64,000 nt of DNA from Chamaecrista fasciculata (GCA_003254925.1 QANZ01012086.1:256764-320763); one strand, 5' to 3'; counted from the stretch's first letter, positions 1 through 12,595 are shown. Numbers and translations are program-made. Notes: generated by a model not told the origin, from the letters alone.

Positions 1-1035
1 AAAGATGGAGCGAACAGAAGATTAACAAAGAAATTATGGGAACAAAACCCCAATGTTCTTTCTTGCCCACATCCAGCCCTGGAGGATTTTTATAAAAATA
101 TAGGCAACCCTAAAGTTTATTTATTGACTTATTTTAGGGTTAGAATTTGAAGATTTGGTCTAACAATTTAAAATTCAGATTGGTCCAATGAAGAGAAAAT
201 AAGTTTTTTTTTTTTTTCCAAGATATCCCCAGCTCGATAGGCCAAGAACTAATCTTTCGCGGATCAATGCTCCATTTAAGTGTTTGCCGCTAGCCAAGTG
301 ATTAGTTGATATTTACATACAATTTAACTTAGAATTAAATAAAATATATATTGTATTTCATCTATTGGCCAAAAAAAAATATACTGTATTTCATCTTAGT
401 TTATTATTAACATAAGAAGTAAATGAGTAACAACAATCTTACTCTTCCAATTATAGAAGGATAACTTGTTTCAAAACCTTAACAAATAAATAAATGACAC
501 AAAATGTTCCTAAAACAAGAGATGATTATTGTCGTTCTTTTTAGTTTATAAATTTCGTCTATAGTTCTTGTGCCTCCGGTCTCTATGGTTAGCGTTTGAT
601 ATATTAATACGAAAAATTTTAAGATATAATTTGAGGTATGCATATAATTATGAGGTGACATAAATTTTTTTAAGTAATTAAATGTTAAAAAATAATTAAA
701 AAAAATAATTTTTTAATCAATCAAAACTGTGTATAGAATCACATCACTAATTACATGTAATATCCACTTTGCATCATAGACTAACCCTATTAATACATAA
801 GTTCGTTCGAAAGTTTAACTCTTAATCACTTAATCTAGACTAACCCACTTTGTATATAGTCATTTTTTTCAATTTATTATTAACCTAAGAAGTAAATGAA
901 CAATGATAATCATCCTCTTCCACTAATAGAAAGATAACTTGTTTAATAATAAATTGTATGTTTAACCCTATTAATACATATAGTAAAAATTAAAATCAAT
1001 GGTTTTTTTTTAATACAAAGATACAACCCTAAAAA
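1..1035. other. AT-rich intergenic stretch with diverged direct repeat
   Basis: No coding region is recognisable. About 70 bp at 400-471 reappears in direct orientation at 872-942: both copies contain a 'TTATTATTAAC' block, then 'AAGAAGTAAATGA' and 'GATAACTTGTTT'. The short block 'ACCCTATTAATACATA' also occurs twice (about 784 and 964). This suggests an old tandem duplication of roughly 470 bp. A segment near 668-770 belongs to an AT-rich repeat family that recurs inverted near 8349-8445. Confidence 0.5.
668..770 (-). repeat. AT-rich repeat family A, copy 1
   Basis: Read on the minus strand, this roughly 100-bp segment contains 'TGTAATTAGTGATGTGATT', then 'CAGTTTTGATTGATTAAAAA', then an A/T run and 'TTTTTTAACAT'. 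The same order of blocks occurs on the plus strand near 8349-8445. It looks like a diverged MITE or a piece of one. No target duplication was identified. Confidence 0.5.
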
Positions 1036-1039
1036 TTAA

Positions 1040-2905
1040 AACGTGAAATAATCATAGTTATTAAACGAAAGGTAGGAGTAGGGTAAAAAGTCTAGCAGTT
1101 GTCGAAGAAGGGTACATCCCACTTCTCCAGCGACAAGATGGGTGATGGTTGGTAGAAGAAGCTGATGTATGTCTTGCACTAAAGGTTGGAGCGAAGAGCC
1201 CATGGTTGTAAATCGATCTAGAGCCATGAGGTGTCCTTTTTGCTGAGCTGAGAGGAAGTTGAAGGATGGCATGGATGGATTGTGCTTGATGAGGAATTCT
1301 CTAACACACCAGAAAAAGAAGTGCAATTTTCCTTGTCTTTGAACATTACGCCAGATGTGAAGATTGGTCCAAACGCCTTGTTTGGATAAGAGAGCAAAAA
1401 CACAAAGCATTCCTCTGTTCCTGTGAATGAAAAAATGGAGAATGCTTTCGTTGTGCAGGTGCATCACTTGCAGGACGGATAGTAGCGAGTATGAGGAGCA
1501 AAGGGAATGGTAATGGCAGCGATGGAATGAGTCAGGGTCTTGAGTGATTGCCGAGCTGCATCAAGATTCTTGATAATGAAATTACATTTAGAAATGACCT
1601 GGATGGGGGGTGACAGTTGCACCTCTGGGGAGAGTATGATTACAGGCTTCCCAGATATGATAAAGTAGAAGAACAAATAGAGTGCATTGGGAGGAGAGGT
1701 TGAGCTTAGGATCTGAGAACATGCCAAGAGTTTGGATGAGCCAATGTTTGAAGTTTTGTATGGAGGGATTGGGAAGCATTGAGAGAGCAGAGCCGAACCA
1801 ACAGGCACGTGCAAAGGAACAATGCAGAAAAAGATGCAAAAGAGATTCATCCACCCCAGAACAAAAGGTGCACATATGGGTGATGTTGATATGATGGGCT
1901 TGCAGGACAACAGTAGTTGGAACTGCTGAATGTATAAGACGCCAGAGAAAGAGAAGATATTTATGAGGGATAGTCAGCTTCCACATCCATTCCCAGTTGG
2001 ACCAAGAGATTGATGTTGAGGCTGCTAAATAAGCTTCTTGAGATTGAAGAAGCAGATGGTATGCTTTAGACACTGAATACATGCCATCTGCAGAGAGTTT
2101 CCAGGTAAGATGATTCGACCTGTCAAAAACAGAGAAACTTTGCTGCAGAATATCAGGAATGACAGATTGAGGGTAAACTAGCTGTGAACGTTGATGGTCC
2201 CATGTGTTGTTATTGTTGCATTTCAGATGGCTAACAAAGGAAAGATCTGGGTGGGTGGGATTGTGGGATTGCCACCAGAACTTTGTAGTTAAGGGAGCTT
2301 GATTTCCAGAGTGGATTGTCCACCACAGATGACTTTGAATGATGTCCAAATTCAATGCAAGTCCTTTCCAAGCTATGGGGGGTTGAGAGGTATTCTTTGG
2401 AGAAGATTCCAGATTCCCCTTGAAGTATTTCGACAATGTCCATTCAACAAAAAGGGAGGTGGGATGTTGGGTGAGCCTCCAAAATTGTTTGGCAAGAAGT
2501 GCTTTGTTCATGAGAGTAAAGGATTTGATGCCCAGACCTCCATTCTTTCCGGGTAATTGTAAAATGTCTTTCTTCAGTAAATGAATAGCTGGACGTGTAT
2601 TTTTGTATCCCCAAAAAAAAATTTGAGGACTATAGAGTCCAATTGTGAAAGTACTCTCGTGGGGAACGCAAAAGAACTCATGCTATATAAAGGGAGGCTA
2701 GTAAGAACTGACTTGGCTAAAACAAGACAACCCGCTTGAGACAAGAGACGAGCTTTCCAGCCGCTTAAACGTTGAGTTATCTTGTCAATCATCTCTGAAA
2801 AGTTGGTTTTATGACTGGGAGTGTCCACATAAACCCCTAGGTACTTGCCGAGATTTGGTTCGTAAGGGACCCCAAAAGTGGATGAGAGAAAACATTTAAA
2901 TGTGT
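1040..2905 (-). mobile_element. Decayed LINE (non-LTR retrotransposon) 3' half
   Basis: Minus-strand frames encode the C-terminal part of a plant LINE polyprotein. At about 2880-2820 the 'LGKYLGV' block is readable. It continues into a reverse-transcriptase tail at 2828-2574 ('RLSGWKARLLSQAGCLVLAK', then 'LTSLPLYSM'). A second frame (2511-1588) carries the reverse-transcriptase-associated zinc-binding (zf-RVT) region, with 'WKLTIPHKYLLFLWRL' and a C-x2-C ... H-x4-C array ('MCTFC', 'LLHLFLHC'). The two frames are not continuous (break near 2570-2511) and the catalytic reverse-transcriptase core and endonuclease are absent upstream. The element is therefore 5'-truncated and frameshifted, hence dead. 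Frames below 1588 may be its further 3' part but are not recognisable. It is flanked by, not inserted in, a recognisable gene. Confidence 0.8.
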
Positions 2906-3161
2906 GAGGTGTATTTGGACTAAAAACTTGCGCTTATTAATGTCTTGTCCAGGATTGTGCATTGCCCTATATCTCTAGGGTTACATGATTGATATTGCTG
3001 AATCCAGTAATGTTAGACATATAAGTACCAAACTACCAATTATGCATTGCCCTACATGATTGATAATTTGATATTGCCCTATATCTCGTCCCTTTTCCTC
3101 TTTGTTTTGGGGATATCATTTTTTCTTCTCACTGTTTTATTTCTATCAAAAAAAGAAAGTC

Positions 3162-4596
3162 TAAGGCTTCGTTCGTTTGCGCTTATAATAAAATCCGTTC
3201 TGATTATAATCAGAGTATGATTATGATCAAAGTTGATTATTTGTGTATTGGTGTTTGAATGAAAGTTGATTATTTGGTGTGAATGAGTATGTAATGATTG
3301 TGGTTGGTAGATAGAAGGGTAAGGAAATTGATAAATTGTATAGGGGTAGAAATGGAAGAAAAAGTTGAAAAAAAGTAGGAAAAAGTAAGATGTTATTTGA
3401 TTATAATCAAAGTGTGTTTGGATGTGATTGTTGCTTTTAAAAAAATCAGATTGTGCCACTGTTTGCCTTGGGAATCGTGAAAATATGATTATAATCGTAG
3501 GCAACTTGTGAGGTACTTATTTGGTTTGGTCGACCATTATATTTTTGCCTCCAAAATGGTAGACCAAAAGGACCAAAGGTACTATTTTTTCGAATCAGAT
3601 CCCCGACATTCGGTGGACCACAAAAAAAATGGTCCACCATTTGGCACAAGATGAGAGAGAATACAAAACTGCATCGGACCCGAAATTTTTATTCAATTTC
3701 ACATAAACTTTACGATGCATTCATCCTCTCTCATCTCTCTCGCCATTGACATTTCTTTCTCCACATTGGCCACCGCTTGCTTATTTGATCTCGCCGCCGT
3801 CGCCGAACTCGAGATTGAAAGCATCTACATCTTCTTCCCCATGCGACGCTTGAATTTCATAGTGATTGTCGTCGACATTGTCGCCGCCAAGGACTTTCCG
3901 ACGGCATAGGTGGAGGAAAAGAAGGAGAATGCTCAATTGGTAATGGCGGCAATTTCGATAAAATTGAGTCAAGATTTCAATAGAGACTATCAAAATTTGT
4001 AAAAAAGGTTATGGGTTCCATAGTTTTCATGTTCCAGTTTTTTTTTTTAACTTGTTATGATGAAGCATTAGATGATTTGGTGAGAATTGTTCAAATGTTT
4101 GTGCCTAATCTACACTTTCCTCCACACCCTTCTTCTAAGTTCTAACCTCAACCCCCCGCGTACGCGTAAGTCATCGCCACAGATCAATGGAGAGGAGAGA
4201 GATGACCAAGTGACAAAGAATGAAGGAGGTGAATGTTTGTTCTAAAACGATTTTAGCCCAGGACAAAATAATTTGAACAAAATAACATTTTACCCCAAAA
4301 TATCAATTTCAGTCCTAAAATAATTTGGACAAAATAACATTTTGGCCCAAAACAATAATGAGTATTTACATCATGGCCCCTCATTAAAGTAAATGTCTAT
4401 TTTGCCCTTATGATGAGTGATTGAATATATTAAAGTATAGGTAATTATAAAATATATATAGGGGTATAAGTGTAATTGAGTGTGTTTGATTATAAAAAAA
4501 TCATGATTATAATTTGATCAGAAAAAAAATGCAAACAAAGATGCTTATTAATAATCAGAGCAGATTATAATCAAAGCGCAAACGAACTGGGCCTAA
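3162..4596. mobile_element. PIF/Harbinger-like non-autonomous DNA transposon
   Basis: Termini are inverted: 'GGCTTCGTTCGTTTGCG' from 3165, and the reverse complement of the right end (4593) reads 'GGCCCAGTTCGTTTGCG'. Both sides are flanked by TAA (3162-3164 and 4594-4596), the 3-bp target site typical of PIF/Harbinger elements. The palindromic 10-mer GATTATAATC occurs in both subterminal regions (3202, 3399, 3487, 4563), a likely transposase-binding repeat. The 1429-bp interior has no transposase frame. It holds a short tandem duplication of a segment containing 'ACAAAATAACATTTT' (about 4262-4360). Insertion lies about 250 bp upstream of the 5' end of the LINE relic. Confidence 0.75.
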
Positions 4597-5780
4597 GAAT
4601 AACAAAAAAAATTCCTTTGAATTTAGATATGAGAAATATAATTCTTCATTTAAATTTGATAATTAGCATATGAAAATGATTTCTACTAATTTAAATATTC
4701 TGTAAAAAAAACAATTTTAAAAGGACATTTCTTGAGGAAAAATAAAACAAAATGAGTAAGGAATGTGGACTTGTGAAAAAAATTTTCTCAGAGAAATAAT
4801 TATTAATCAATTATAATTACTCTCACAATACAATATGAGATTATATACCAAGAAGGAAGAACCCAATCACCAGAATAATAATTGTTATTATTGCAAAAGA
4901 CTTGTTATTTGCATCTCGATCAATAGTATTATCAATTATGAGTAAAAAAATTACTGTTAATTTCTGATCTGATAGTGTTCGAGTTGCACCAACTCAGACA
5001 AACTGATGAATTAGTGAATTAGATCATCTTGAGATATGAATGATCACTAGTTAAATAATTTATAGTCTATCATTTTATATTGAATTGTAACTCAAGAACT
5101 TCTCTCTCTCTTCTTGAATATGAACTTCACAAAAGGAGCAAGTGTCCATCGATATGACTAAAGTTTTGATTACTTATCAAGAAGTGGTTTTTCATCTTAA
5201 ATTGTATATTACTTACAACCCATGTCAAAAACCTCAGCTGCAATATGAAAGATGAAACCAAGAAAAAGAAGCGACAGTATTCAAATTTCAAACAGAATTT
5301 TGACACAGACAATGAGCAAAGAATGAATGAAAGAATAAATGAAATACGACGGAGTATTCAAATAGACTGTCTAATACTACTCAGTGTGACGACTAAAAAT
5401 CACATTCGCCACTCTAATTCGTTATCAATATGCCTCCTAAGATAATTTTAGTGTTACTTAAAGTAATTATGTTGAAATCAGTCCACTAAATGCCCTTTTG
5501 TCACTTCAATTTGTTAATCAATGAACTTAATGGTCAAAGGAATGAAACTGAGTATAAACCCAAGGTTATTGCCATGACAGACTATTTTCTTTCAATTGTT
5601 ATCAACACAAGGATTCTGCGTAAAAAATGGAAGAAGCCCTTAGGAAACTATGGAAACAAAACAACCAAAATACAGCCATATACTTGGGTTGTCAGAACTG
5701 AAAACTGCCACGACTATGCAATATTGGCCTCTCAAACTATATATCACATAGTATGTTTGAAAACCTAACTTGTTCATAAC
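4597..5780. other. Intergenic stretch downstream of the RING ligase gene
   Basis: No gene is recognisable. A 92-codon plus-strand frame (5490-5768) resembles nothing I know and has no splice or codon-use support. The right-hand end should include the 3' untranslated region of the minus-strand RING ligase, whose stop is at 5785-5783. Confidence 0.5.
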
Positions 5781-5782
5781 TA

Positions 5783-7265
5783 TTAATCAATTGGAGAGTC
5801 GAAAACCATATCCTGCATCATTAGGAAAACAGAATTTTCTAAGTTTCAAATTCATCGTTGCGAATTTTAAGACAGACAGGATTGATTGAAACAAACCTGA
5901 TCACACACAGGACATGTTTCACTTCTTTCCATCCATTCCAGAATGCAGGCAAGGTGAAAATGATGGCCACATAGAGTGCAGAGTTTTGGATTCTCAACGT
6001 TGTACTCTGTAAGGAAAAAGATAAGAAGTTCCATCAATAACCTCTTAAATTCCAACCGAAAGAAGATAGAAGCCACATAAAAAAAAAATGATCAAGTTAA
6101 TTAACGCCAGCCATCAAAATTGAATGAAAAAGTTGTGACTAGGACAGCATCACCTTCTAAACAGATTGGACATCCATCCTCCTCTTCTGCGAAAATGGTA
6201 GGTTCTGCCAACTTTTGGAGTTCAATTTCTGAATCCTTCACTGAGTCCAGTTCTAAATCACTCTGAACTTTGCACTCTGATTCCTTCAGCTCTTCCAATT
6301 TAACCAAGGTGCCACAATTGTCATTTGTACCGGTTTCTTGAGCTGAATTAGCATTTGTAGATGCATTGGCCTTATCATCACTATTTTCATGAGCCACAGG
6401 GGAAGTTTGAGCGACTACTAAAGTAACGCCATAAGGGATAGGAGCTGGAGGAGGTCTATAAGTATCAGGACTTGAAGTTTCAAGATTAGTATCAACAAGG
6501 AGCCCTCCGGAGAAAGCAGAGGCTGAACCATGATGAGATGATAGCGGAACATGCTCCTCCGATGCTCTTGGATACTGGAGAGAAATGCAGCAAAATAAGT
6601 CATGAATACAATAGATGGATTTCACAAATCATAATCATTAGGCGAAAGAGAATAAGCAACTCAAGGAAATTATAAAGTCATAAAATCGTGCAAGGCAGGC
6701 TTATTGAACCAAAGATAAGAAGTTATTGCTATACGTCCTGGTGTTGCCCAAATCAGTGATTCAACTACTCATTTGTAAAATAATGATATAATGAAATTTT
6801 TTTAAACTGCAACAGTCATCAAGATGAAGAGTGTCAGTGAAGATTCCTAAACTCAATTTGAAGGTGAGGTTGATCAAGCAGCAGTTGTCCAGTTATTTAC
6901 TAATACTGAACTGAAGTTTTAATCCTTACAAATAATCAGGCACCCCAAACTAACACAAACACCAGTGTGTATCAAACATAGTAACGTTGGTTATAACTTA
7001 TAAGTACAGCTAAACATCTTCTGACCCTTACAGTCAGGCTAGGAATTCTTTTCCCTTTTTTCTCTTCTTAGTTTTGGATGAAGAAAACGCATGAGTCATT
7101 AATTATAAGGATGCTTTCTGCCTTAATAAGAATTAAGTAAGGAATTTAAAATAACTGCAGCAACAGAAATAAAAGGCATGAATTATGGAGTATGCTAACA
7201 TAGTAGTATGCCGGTGGAGCGCTCAATTCAGTTTCTTTGGAAGAACAACAACAACAACCGCCCAT
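5783..7265 (-). CDS. RHB1A: RHB1A-like RING-H2 E3 ubiquitin ligase
   Basis: Four coding exons: 7265-7200, 6574-6154, 6006-5897, 5812-5783. They total 627 nt and encode 208 residues. All borders are GT/AG and the frame closes exactly. The protein starts MGGCCCC, a glycine-2 plus cysteine cluster typical of N-myristoylated, S-acylated proteins, so membrane attachment is likely. A low-complexity Ser/Pro middle follows. A C-terminal RING-H2 finger has ligands C157, C160, C175, H177, H180, C183, C194 and C197, the last two in 'CPVC'. The N-terminus, the 'GGLLVDTNLETS' block and the short tail 'MVFDSPID' match the Arabidopsis RHB1A family, whose length is similar. A 5'-UTR intron (about 7894-7277) separates the ATG from the promoter. 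Known role: transfer of ubiquitin from an E2 to target proteins. The substrate cannot be told from sequence. Confidence 0.9.
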
Positions 7266-7276
7266 CTCCCCTTATC

Positions 7277-7895
7277 TGCAAGGCCCAGAATAATTAATAA
7301 CTATTAGCTCCGGGTGCATGAGTCAAGCCTCATCAACACATACACACTTAAGCCATATACATATGCCAAACAGAATAAAATCCTCCTCTCGTCTCTCGTC
7401 TCTCCACACGAAAAAGTCAGTAATAATAATATAGATCAGAGGAATAAGTTGAAACTAGAAGTTGCTCACCAATACAGAGCAGAGCAAAATTTTATACTAA
7501 TATAGATCCTGGAGAGCAATAAGTTGAAACAAAAAGCAAGAACCAATACGGAGGCTAAACATAGAAAGTTCATAGGGTATTTAAATGCAAACAATACACA
7601 GCGGTCATCGACTTACAGACAGAAAACAAAGCACCAGCAGTATATAGGAAACAAAAATATCCAGCACAGCACATAAACCAAAAAAAAAACACAAGGAGTA
7701 AAAGAACAAAGAGAAAGAAGAAGAGAGTAGAGAGGGTTGAGGATAGTTGAGCTGTAAAACCTAGCTGAATAGCATAACTGAGACGAATAAGGAAGATAAA
7801 AGGAGGCCATGAAAGTAAAAGGTAAGGGATGATTTGGTTGAAATTTAGAAGAATATGTAATCGGAGAATGAATTGGCGAGTGGTTTTTGCGTACC
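7277..7895 (-). other. 5'-UTR intron of the RHB1A-like gene
   Basis: On the minus strand, 'CTCAAG|GTACGC' (donor at 7894) and 'TTGCAG|ATAAGG' (acceptor near 7277, just before the ATG) delimit an untranslated leader intron of about 0.6 kb. Leader introns in plants often raise expression. Small open frames on both strands inside it are not supported as genes. Confidence 0.6.
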
Positions 7896-8022
7896 TTGAG
7901 ATAGAGAAATTGATCGGAGACATGAGAGTGGAATCGAATTGAAGAAGAGAGTTGGTTGAGTGAGATGCCTGCCTGGGCGCAAATAAGAGTGGAAAGAGCA
8001 AGAGGGTGGGTTTTTGGATCAT

Positions 8023-8030
8023 TATTTATA
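8023..8030 (-). promoter_or_regulatory. Probable TATA box of the RHB1A-like gene
   Basis: The minus strand reads 'CATATAAATAAT', containing TATAAATA, upstream of the inferred leader exon (about 8000-7895) and its donor. The position fits a transcription start near 8000. No other strong TATA lies between here and the leader donor. Confidence 0.5.
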
Positions 8031-8044
8031 TGATGCTGTGTGCC

Positions 8045-9990
8045 AGTGCACACTAACGTATGTGTTCCAGAAACACTCCCCACTAGCCACTATTACATTC
8101 TCGCCTTCAACCTCCTTCTTCTATCAGATCTCAGCCACACCCTGTGGGCCCCAATCATATCAACGGCTCATATTTTTCTTCCCTTCTACATTTTATAAAT
8201 TTATTGGGATTTACTTCAATAACTTGTCTGCGCTAATACTTACCCGGTTTTTATAAACCGAGAATAAATTCACCGTATCTTGACTGAACAACGTATTAGA
8301 CTATGTAAAGTTTAATTTTTTGATATAAAATGTAATGACTCATGATGAGTTACTAGTAATTATATGTAATCAGTGATGTGATTTCATACAGAGTTTTGAT
8401 TGATTAAAAAAATTTTATTTTTTTTTTATTTTTTAACATTAAATTATATCAATGACTATAATTATGGCACATTAGCCATAATCTTCCCAACAAAATGGAC
8501 TCTAAGATGTAGTTAGAGTCCTCAGAGACGGAATGGCTAGAACCCTCCTAATAATATCGACTCTAAGAATTAAATTTGAGTTCTTTCCCTAAGATGTAAC
8601 TCGCCTGCCAACTACACCAAACATTTATTGATTATCTCACATGTTTGTTAATGTGCTCAAATTGCTATAGAAATTATGTGCCAACAATAATTCTCATTCA
8701 TCCCCTAATACTATAATATATGCAAGTTGTAAATTTTATTTTGTTATTTTATTAATTATGCAATTCTTTTTTAAGTTGTTCAAAATGAATCAATAACACG
8801 TGACATGTAATCTTTTGTGAAAGGAATAATAGCATTTGTATGATTTGCATAATTATTATTTATCTTTGAATTGGATGACATTGACACGGAAGGAGACGTA
8901 GTGATTCTTCTTCCGATCTTTTAAAGACTTTCTTATTCGGCATTCTTAAAGCAGGTATATAGAATTAGAAAAAAGAATAAAAAATATCACTACTCTTAAA
9001 TAATGTCGAAATATATAATGCTGGTTGTTAAATTTTCTTTGAAAACACAATAATACTTGGTATATTTAAAGTAGTAAAGACATTAATTAAAAATAATCAT
9101 TTTATTAATATTAGTTTAATATAACATTAGTAAATAAATAGATAGTCATTTGTGGAACCTATTTTCATTTTTCACACCTTGACTCCTTTAAGATAGTAGC
9201 TATCATCTTACGCTAATTAGGCATCTATCCATAAAATACATTATCTTTTCTCGGTTCGTTAGCTTCGTCAGAGGCTGTTCGGAAGCATCTAAATTGTGGA
9301 TTCCACTCAAGGGGATTTAACGAGTTAAATTTTGTGGATTTAAAATTTAATGCGTAACTTATTGTGCAAATGACAAATCTTACTCACTCGAAAAATATGA
9401 CGACTGTTATTTTTTTTATTTTTTATTTTTTTTGCCCAATGACGACTGTTATTAATGTTTCAGATATTTTAGACTGTTGCGTAACTGAAAGATTTGGAAG
9501 CCCATATTTATCTGGTATGCAAACTTTTGAATATCCAACCGGGAAGATAGGAAGAAAGTGAATTAAATTAGATATTTATATTATATCGAGAGAACTGTAT
9601 TATTAGATTTTTCATTTTACTTTTAAATTAAGGGTTGGAAGCTCAAAACCATAGCCAAGATATAATAAAGTTAAGGACGCATTGCGTGAATTAGAGGCTT
9701 CCACGCTTGACCATATTGTACTAGTGTATATTATTATATACATCATTAGATAAATAAAACTAGGCATAGTGGCATAGGCATATCATATTAACTAGGGAAT
9801 CAACCCAATATTACTAGGGTCAGAATTCGCTACATTGAGTAGTGACCAGCCATATCTGCCATCGTCCTATCGATCAAATTATCAATCTCTGTTCAGTTTA
9901 TAATTAGTAGCTAGCATTCTAAGGTTAGAGCTAATATATATGTATATTATAATACAATCGCTAAACTTTCGGGGTTGTGATTTAATCAAC
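8045..9990. other. Intergenic, AT-rich; repeat family A copy 2
   Basis: This stretch lies between the RHB1A-like promoter and the 3' end of the SAP30-like gene. No protein or RNA gene was recognised. About 8349-8445 is a plus-strand copy of repeat family A ('TAATCAGTGATGTGATTTC', then 'GAGTTTTGATTGATTAAAAA'), inverted relative to the copy near 668-770. The rest is simple AT-rich sequence. Confidence 0.5.
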
Positions 9991-9993
9991 AGG

Positions 9994-11793
9994 CTAGTCA
10001 ATTGTCTTCAGTCTCTTGGCTCCTCGAAGGAATTCCTTGATTACAGATATCTCTTCCACCTTAAGCTGCACCAAAGGAGCAACCATCTCAGATCAGAGTA
10101 TAAAACTATAAATGCATTCAATATGACTAAATGTTGACGACATTTAACATTAACCCACCTGCAATGCAAAATGACGTTGCACAGCCTTAACCATTTGTTC
10201 CTTTGATGGATTCGAATTGCTGCTCAACTGCATATATATTACAATAGCAAAAAAGGGATCATGTTGAGAATACAGTTAACCATGCTTAAAAGATAACTTG
10301 TACCAATTAAAAGGCCAATCAATGTAAAGACCTACGAGGTTAAAATGTCTGCAATATCTCCACAATGAGCCTGTTCCCATGATTGCCAAGTTCACCCTCT
10401 ATCCATACAGAAAAAAGGAAATGCATGACCATGACTATAGCAACTGATGCCAAATGGCTGGCTTTCGCTAAGAGATATTTTAATCATCTAAACTGCTAAA
10501 ATCTACTGCTAAAAACAAAGCAGCTAAACAATTAGAATGATATACGCATTCACAATCACATTACGAGAAATGAAACCAATAATATAAATAATCCCAAGCC
10601 CGTGGCCACTTCAATTACAGACTCAATCGTATCTAAATTACTATTTTCTTGTTTCTTACATGCTGAGGCGCAAGAATGGAATGTACTTCTCTGTAACTTC
10701 CGCGATTGCTTGACTTTGATGACAGAGACTGAACATAAGGCCTCGTATGTCTAACTCTTGGCTTGCTGGGCTTGTGAAACTCAATACTAGTAGCTGCTCA
10801 AGGGAAAAAAAGAAGATATTTTTAACAAATAACAAGGTTTATCAAATCAATTGTTGGATATACTTCACTTGGGGTATATATAAGGTCGGATAGGGGTTAT
10901 GGGTAATATCAAGGTTCAATGTTCAAACCCTCAAAAGTATTAAAATAATAATACTTAATCATAATTAGAAGTTGTGGTAAGCTTACAAAAATCATTGTCC
11001 TTTTCATGGATTTCAGATCCACTGCTCGAGTTATCATAGTCAAGATCATCTTCTTCATTCTCTGTAGGGTGTTCTAGCACGCTCAACGCATTCCTTTGCA
11101 GCTTAACCTCAACCCCATTTTTCAACACCTTGTACATCAAAGCATAAGAGAAATTTTGAAATTGCATAGTTGCCAACAGAAACTTCGCAGATGAATGAAG
11201 CCAGACAGACAAGCATGAAAATTTTCGGTAAAACTAGGACCAATTCCCCGATTTCAATATCATAGATCGAAGATGTAGAAGAGATCAGGCCTGATTTCCC
11301 AAAGCCCCACCCTCTTGATGGAACAAGAACGGAAATAACAATAAAAATCAAATTCTAAAAACTCAGTATCAATATCATTAGTTTATCATAGAAAGGGACG
11401 AATTAAAAATAACGTTTTGGTACCAAAATCTATATGTGTCTCTGGAATCATTAGTCTCAAACTAAGATACAATAAATAGGATAGCATTTTTAAAAAATAT
11501 ATAAAATAACTTAATTTGTATTTAAAAATTAATCGAAGGAACATCTAATAGATAAACAAAGCAAGAGCATTAAAAAATTTGTATTAAGTATATATATATA
11601 CCAGCCAATGCCAACCTCCAAGGCCAACAGCTTTCTTTACCACGCCTTGCAGTCCCACTAATACAGACTTTGTTCTGTTGTTACCTGTGACGATAACTTT
11701 AGTGTGCCTGGGAAGAACCGAAAGTTCTTCATCTCCACTTTCCTCGCGGAAGGGTGATAATACTCGGGAAGAACATAAGTCAGGCTCCAGCAT
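9994..11793 (-). CDS. SAP30-like Sin3/HDAC complex subunit (AFR1/AFR2 type)
   Basis: Six exons: 11793-11602, 11128-10987, 10793-10660, 10398-10336, 10227-10159, 10065-9994. They total 672 nt and encode 223 residues in exact frame. The N-terminal half has the conserved block 'LPRHTKVIVTGNNRTKSVLV', then 'GGWHWLVLKNGVEVKLQRN'. The last 67 residues (157-223) form a SAP30-type Sin3-binding domain, with 'GSLWRYCRHFNL', 'NPSKEQMVKAVQRHF' and 'VIKEFLRGAKRLKTID'. The Arabidopsis relatives AFR1 and AFR2 (SAP30 function-related) are of similar length and act in histone-deacetylase complexes that repress flowering genes. That role is inferred here from family membership. Leader exons probably extend to about 13000, where a GA-repeat tract lies (12978-12995). 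The joins rest on frame closure, since the exons are short. Confidence 0.85.
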
Positions 11794-12574
11794 TTTTTCC
11801 GTTATGTCCAGTCCACAGTTTAAATTATAATAGATATTTTAAACACATAATCTGAATGCCAAACTCATTCTAAAGAACTCACGGTCACCGAAATCTGTGA
11901 GTTTAATGGGAGAGCTTGATCTATCAGTAGAAGAAATTGATTTTCACTAAACCTTCATTCCTCCTCAACAGGACTTGCACGCAGTTGAAGTCACTATTCA
12001 ATTTAATATAAGTGTTTTTCCCTCCATCAAGTTCCTAAAGCCATAAAACTGAGCTGAAAAAGAACGACCGAGACGTTAAAAAAAGAATCATGGGTCCAAA
12101 AAAGCTATTCAGTAATGTTGAGAGAGAACAGTATCGTGGCTATATTTTAATTTATTTTTAAAACTAGTTTGGTACTGCAAAATCAAGGATGTGTTAAATG
12201 CGAAGGGCATCCAAGGAAGGTACTCAATCTTGTTCACGGACCCAGATCCGCGACAATGAATGCAACAATGATGGTGGTTCATGGTAAGAAAAATATACAA
12301 TTTATTAAATATAAATTTCACATATTAACGCAATGGGACGAGAAAATGAAATATCGCAAGATATATCTATAACTAACAAAAAAAAAATAGAATTTCGCTA
12401 TCAAAAAGAATTAAAGAACACAAACAATCACTATCGTAATTAACAAAAGATAACAGATGAATTCTAGTACTTTTGTATTCCTCGATCAATTTAACCGTAA
12501 GGCCGTACTTGGCTGTGCGAGAAAATGCAAGAAATTGAGGGTAAGAATTTGAAATTCAAATTCGAAGGCGGTCA

Positions 12575-12595
12575 ATAGAGAGAGAGAGAGAGTGA
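12575..12595 (+). repeat. GA microsatellite in leader region
   Basis: 'AGAGAGAGAGAGAG' lies in the presumed 5' leader or promoter of the SAP30-like gene. A second GA run is at 12978-12995. On the transcribed strand these are CT-rich, as is common in plant 5' UTRs. Confidence 0.6.

Noticed and set aside
1036..1587. LINE RNase H domain below the zinc-binding region
   Set aside because: Frames there show no recognisable RNase H catalytic motifs; assigning the domain would be guesswork.
7570..8083. Two minus-strand open frames of about 150 codons near the RHB1A-like leader
   Set aside because: They lie in the leader exon and leader intron; the hydrophobic translations come from T-rich, pyrimidine-rich sequence, and the real start at 7265 is fixed by the MGGCCCC N-terminus.
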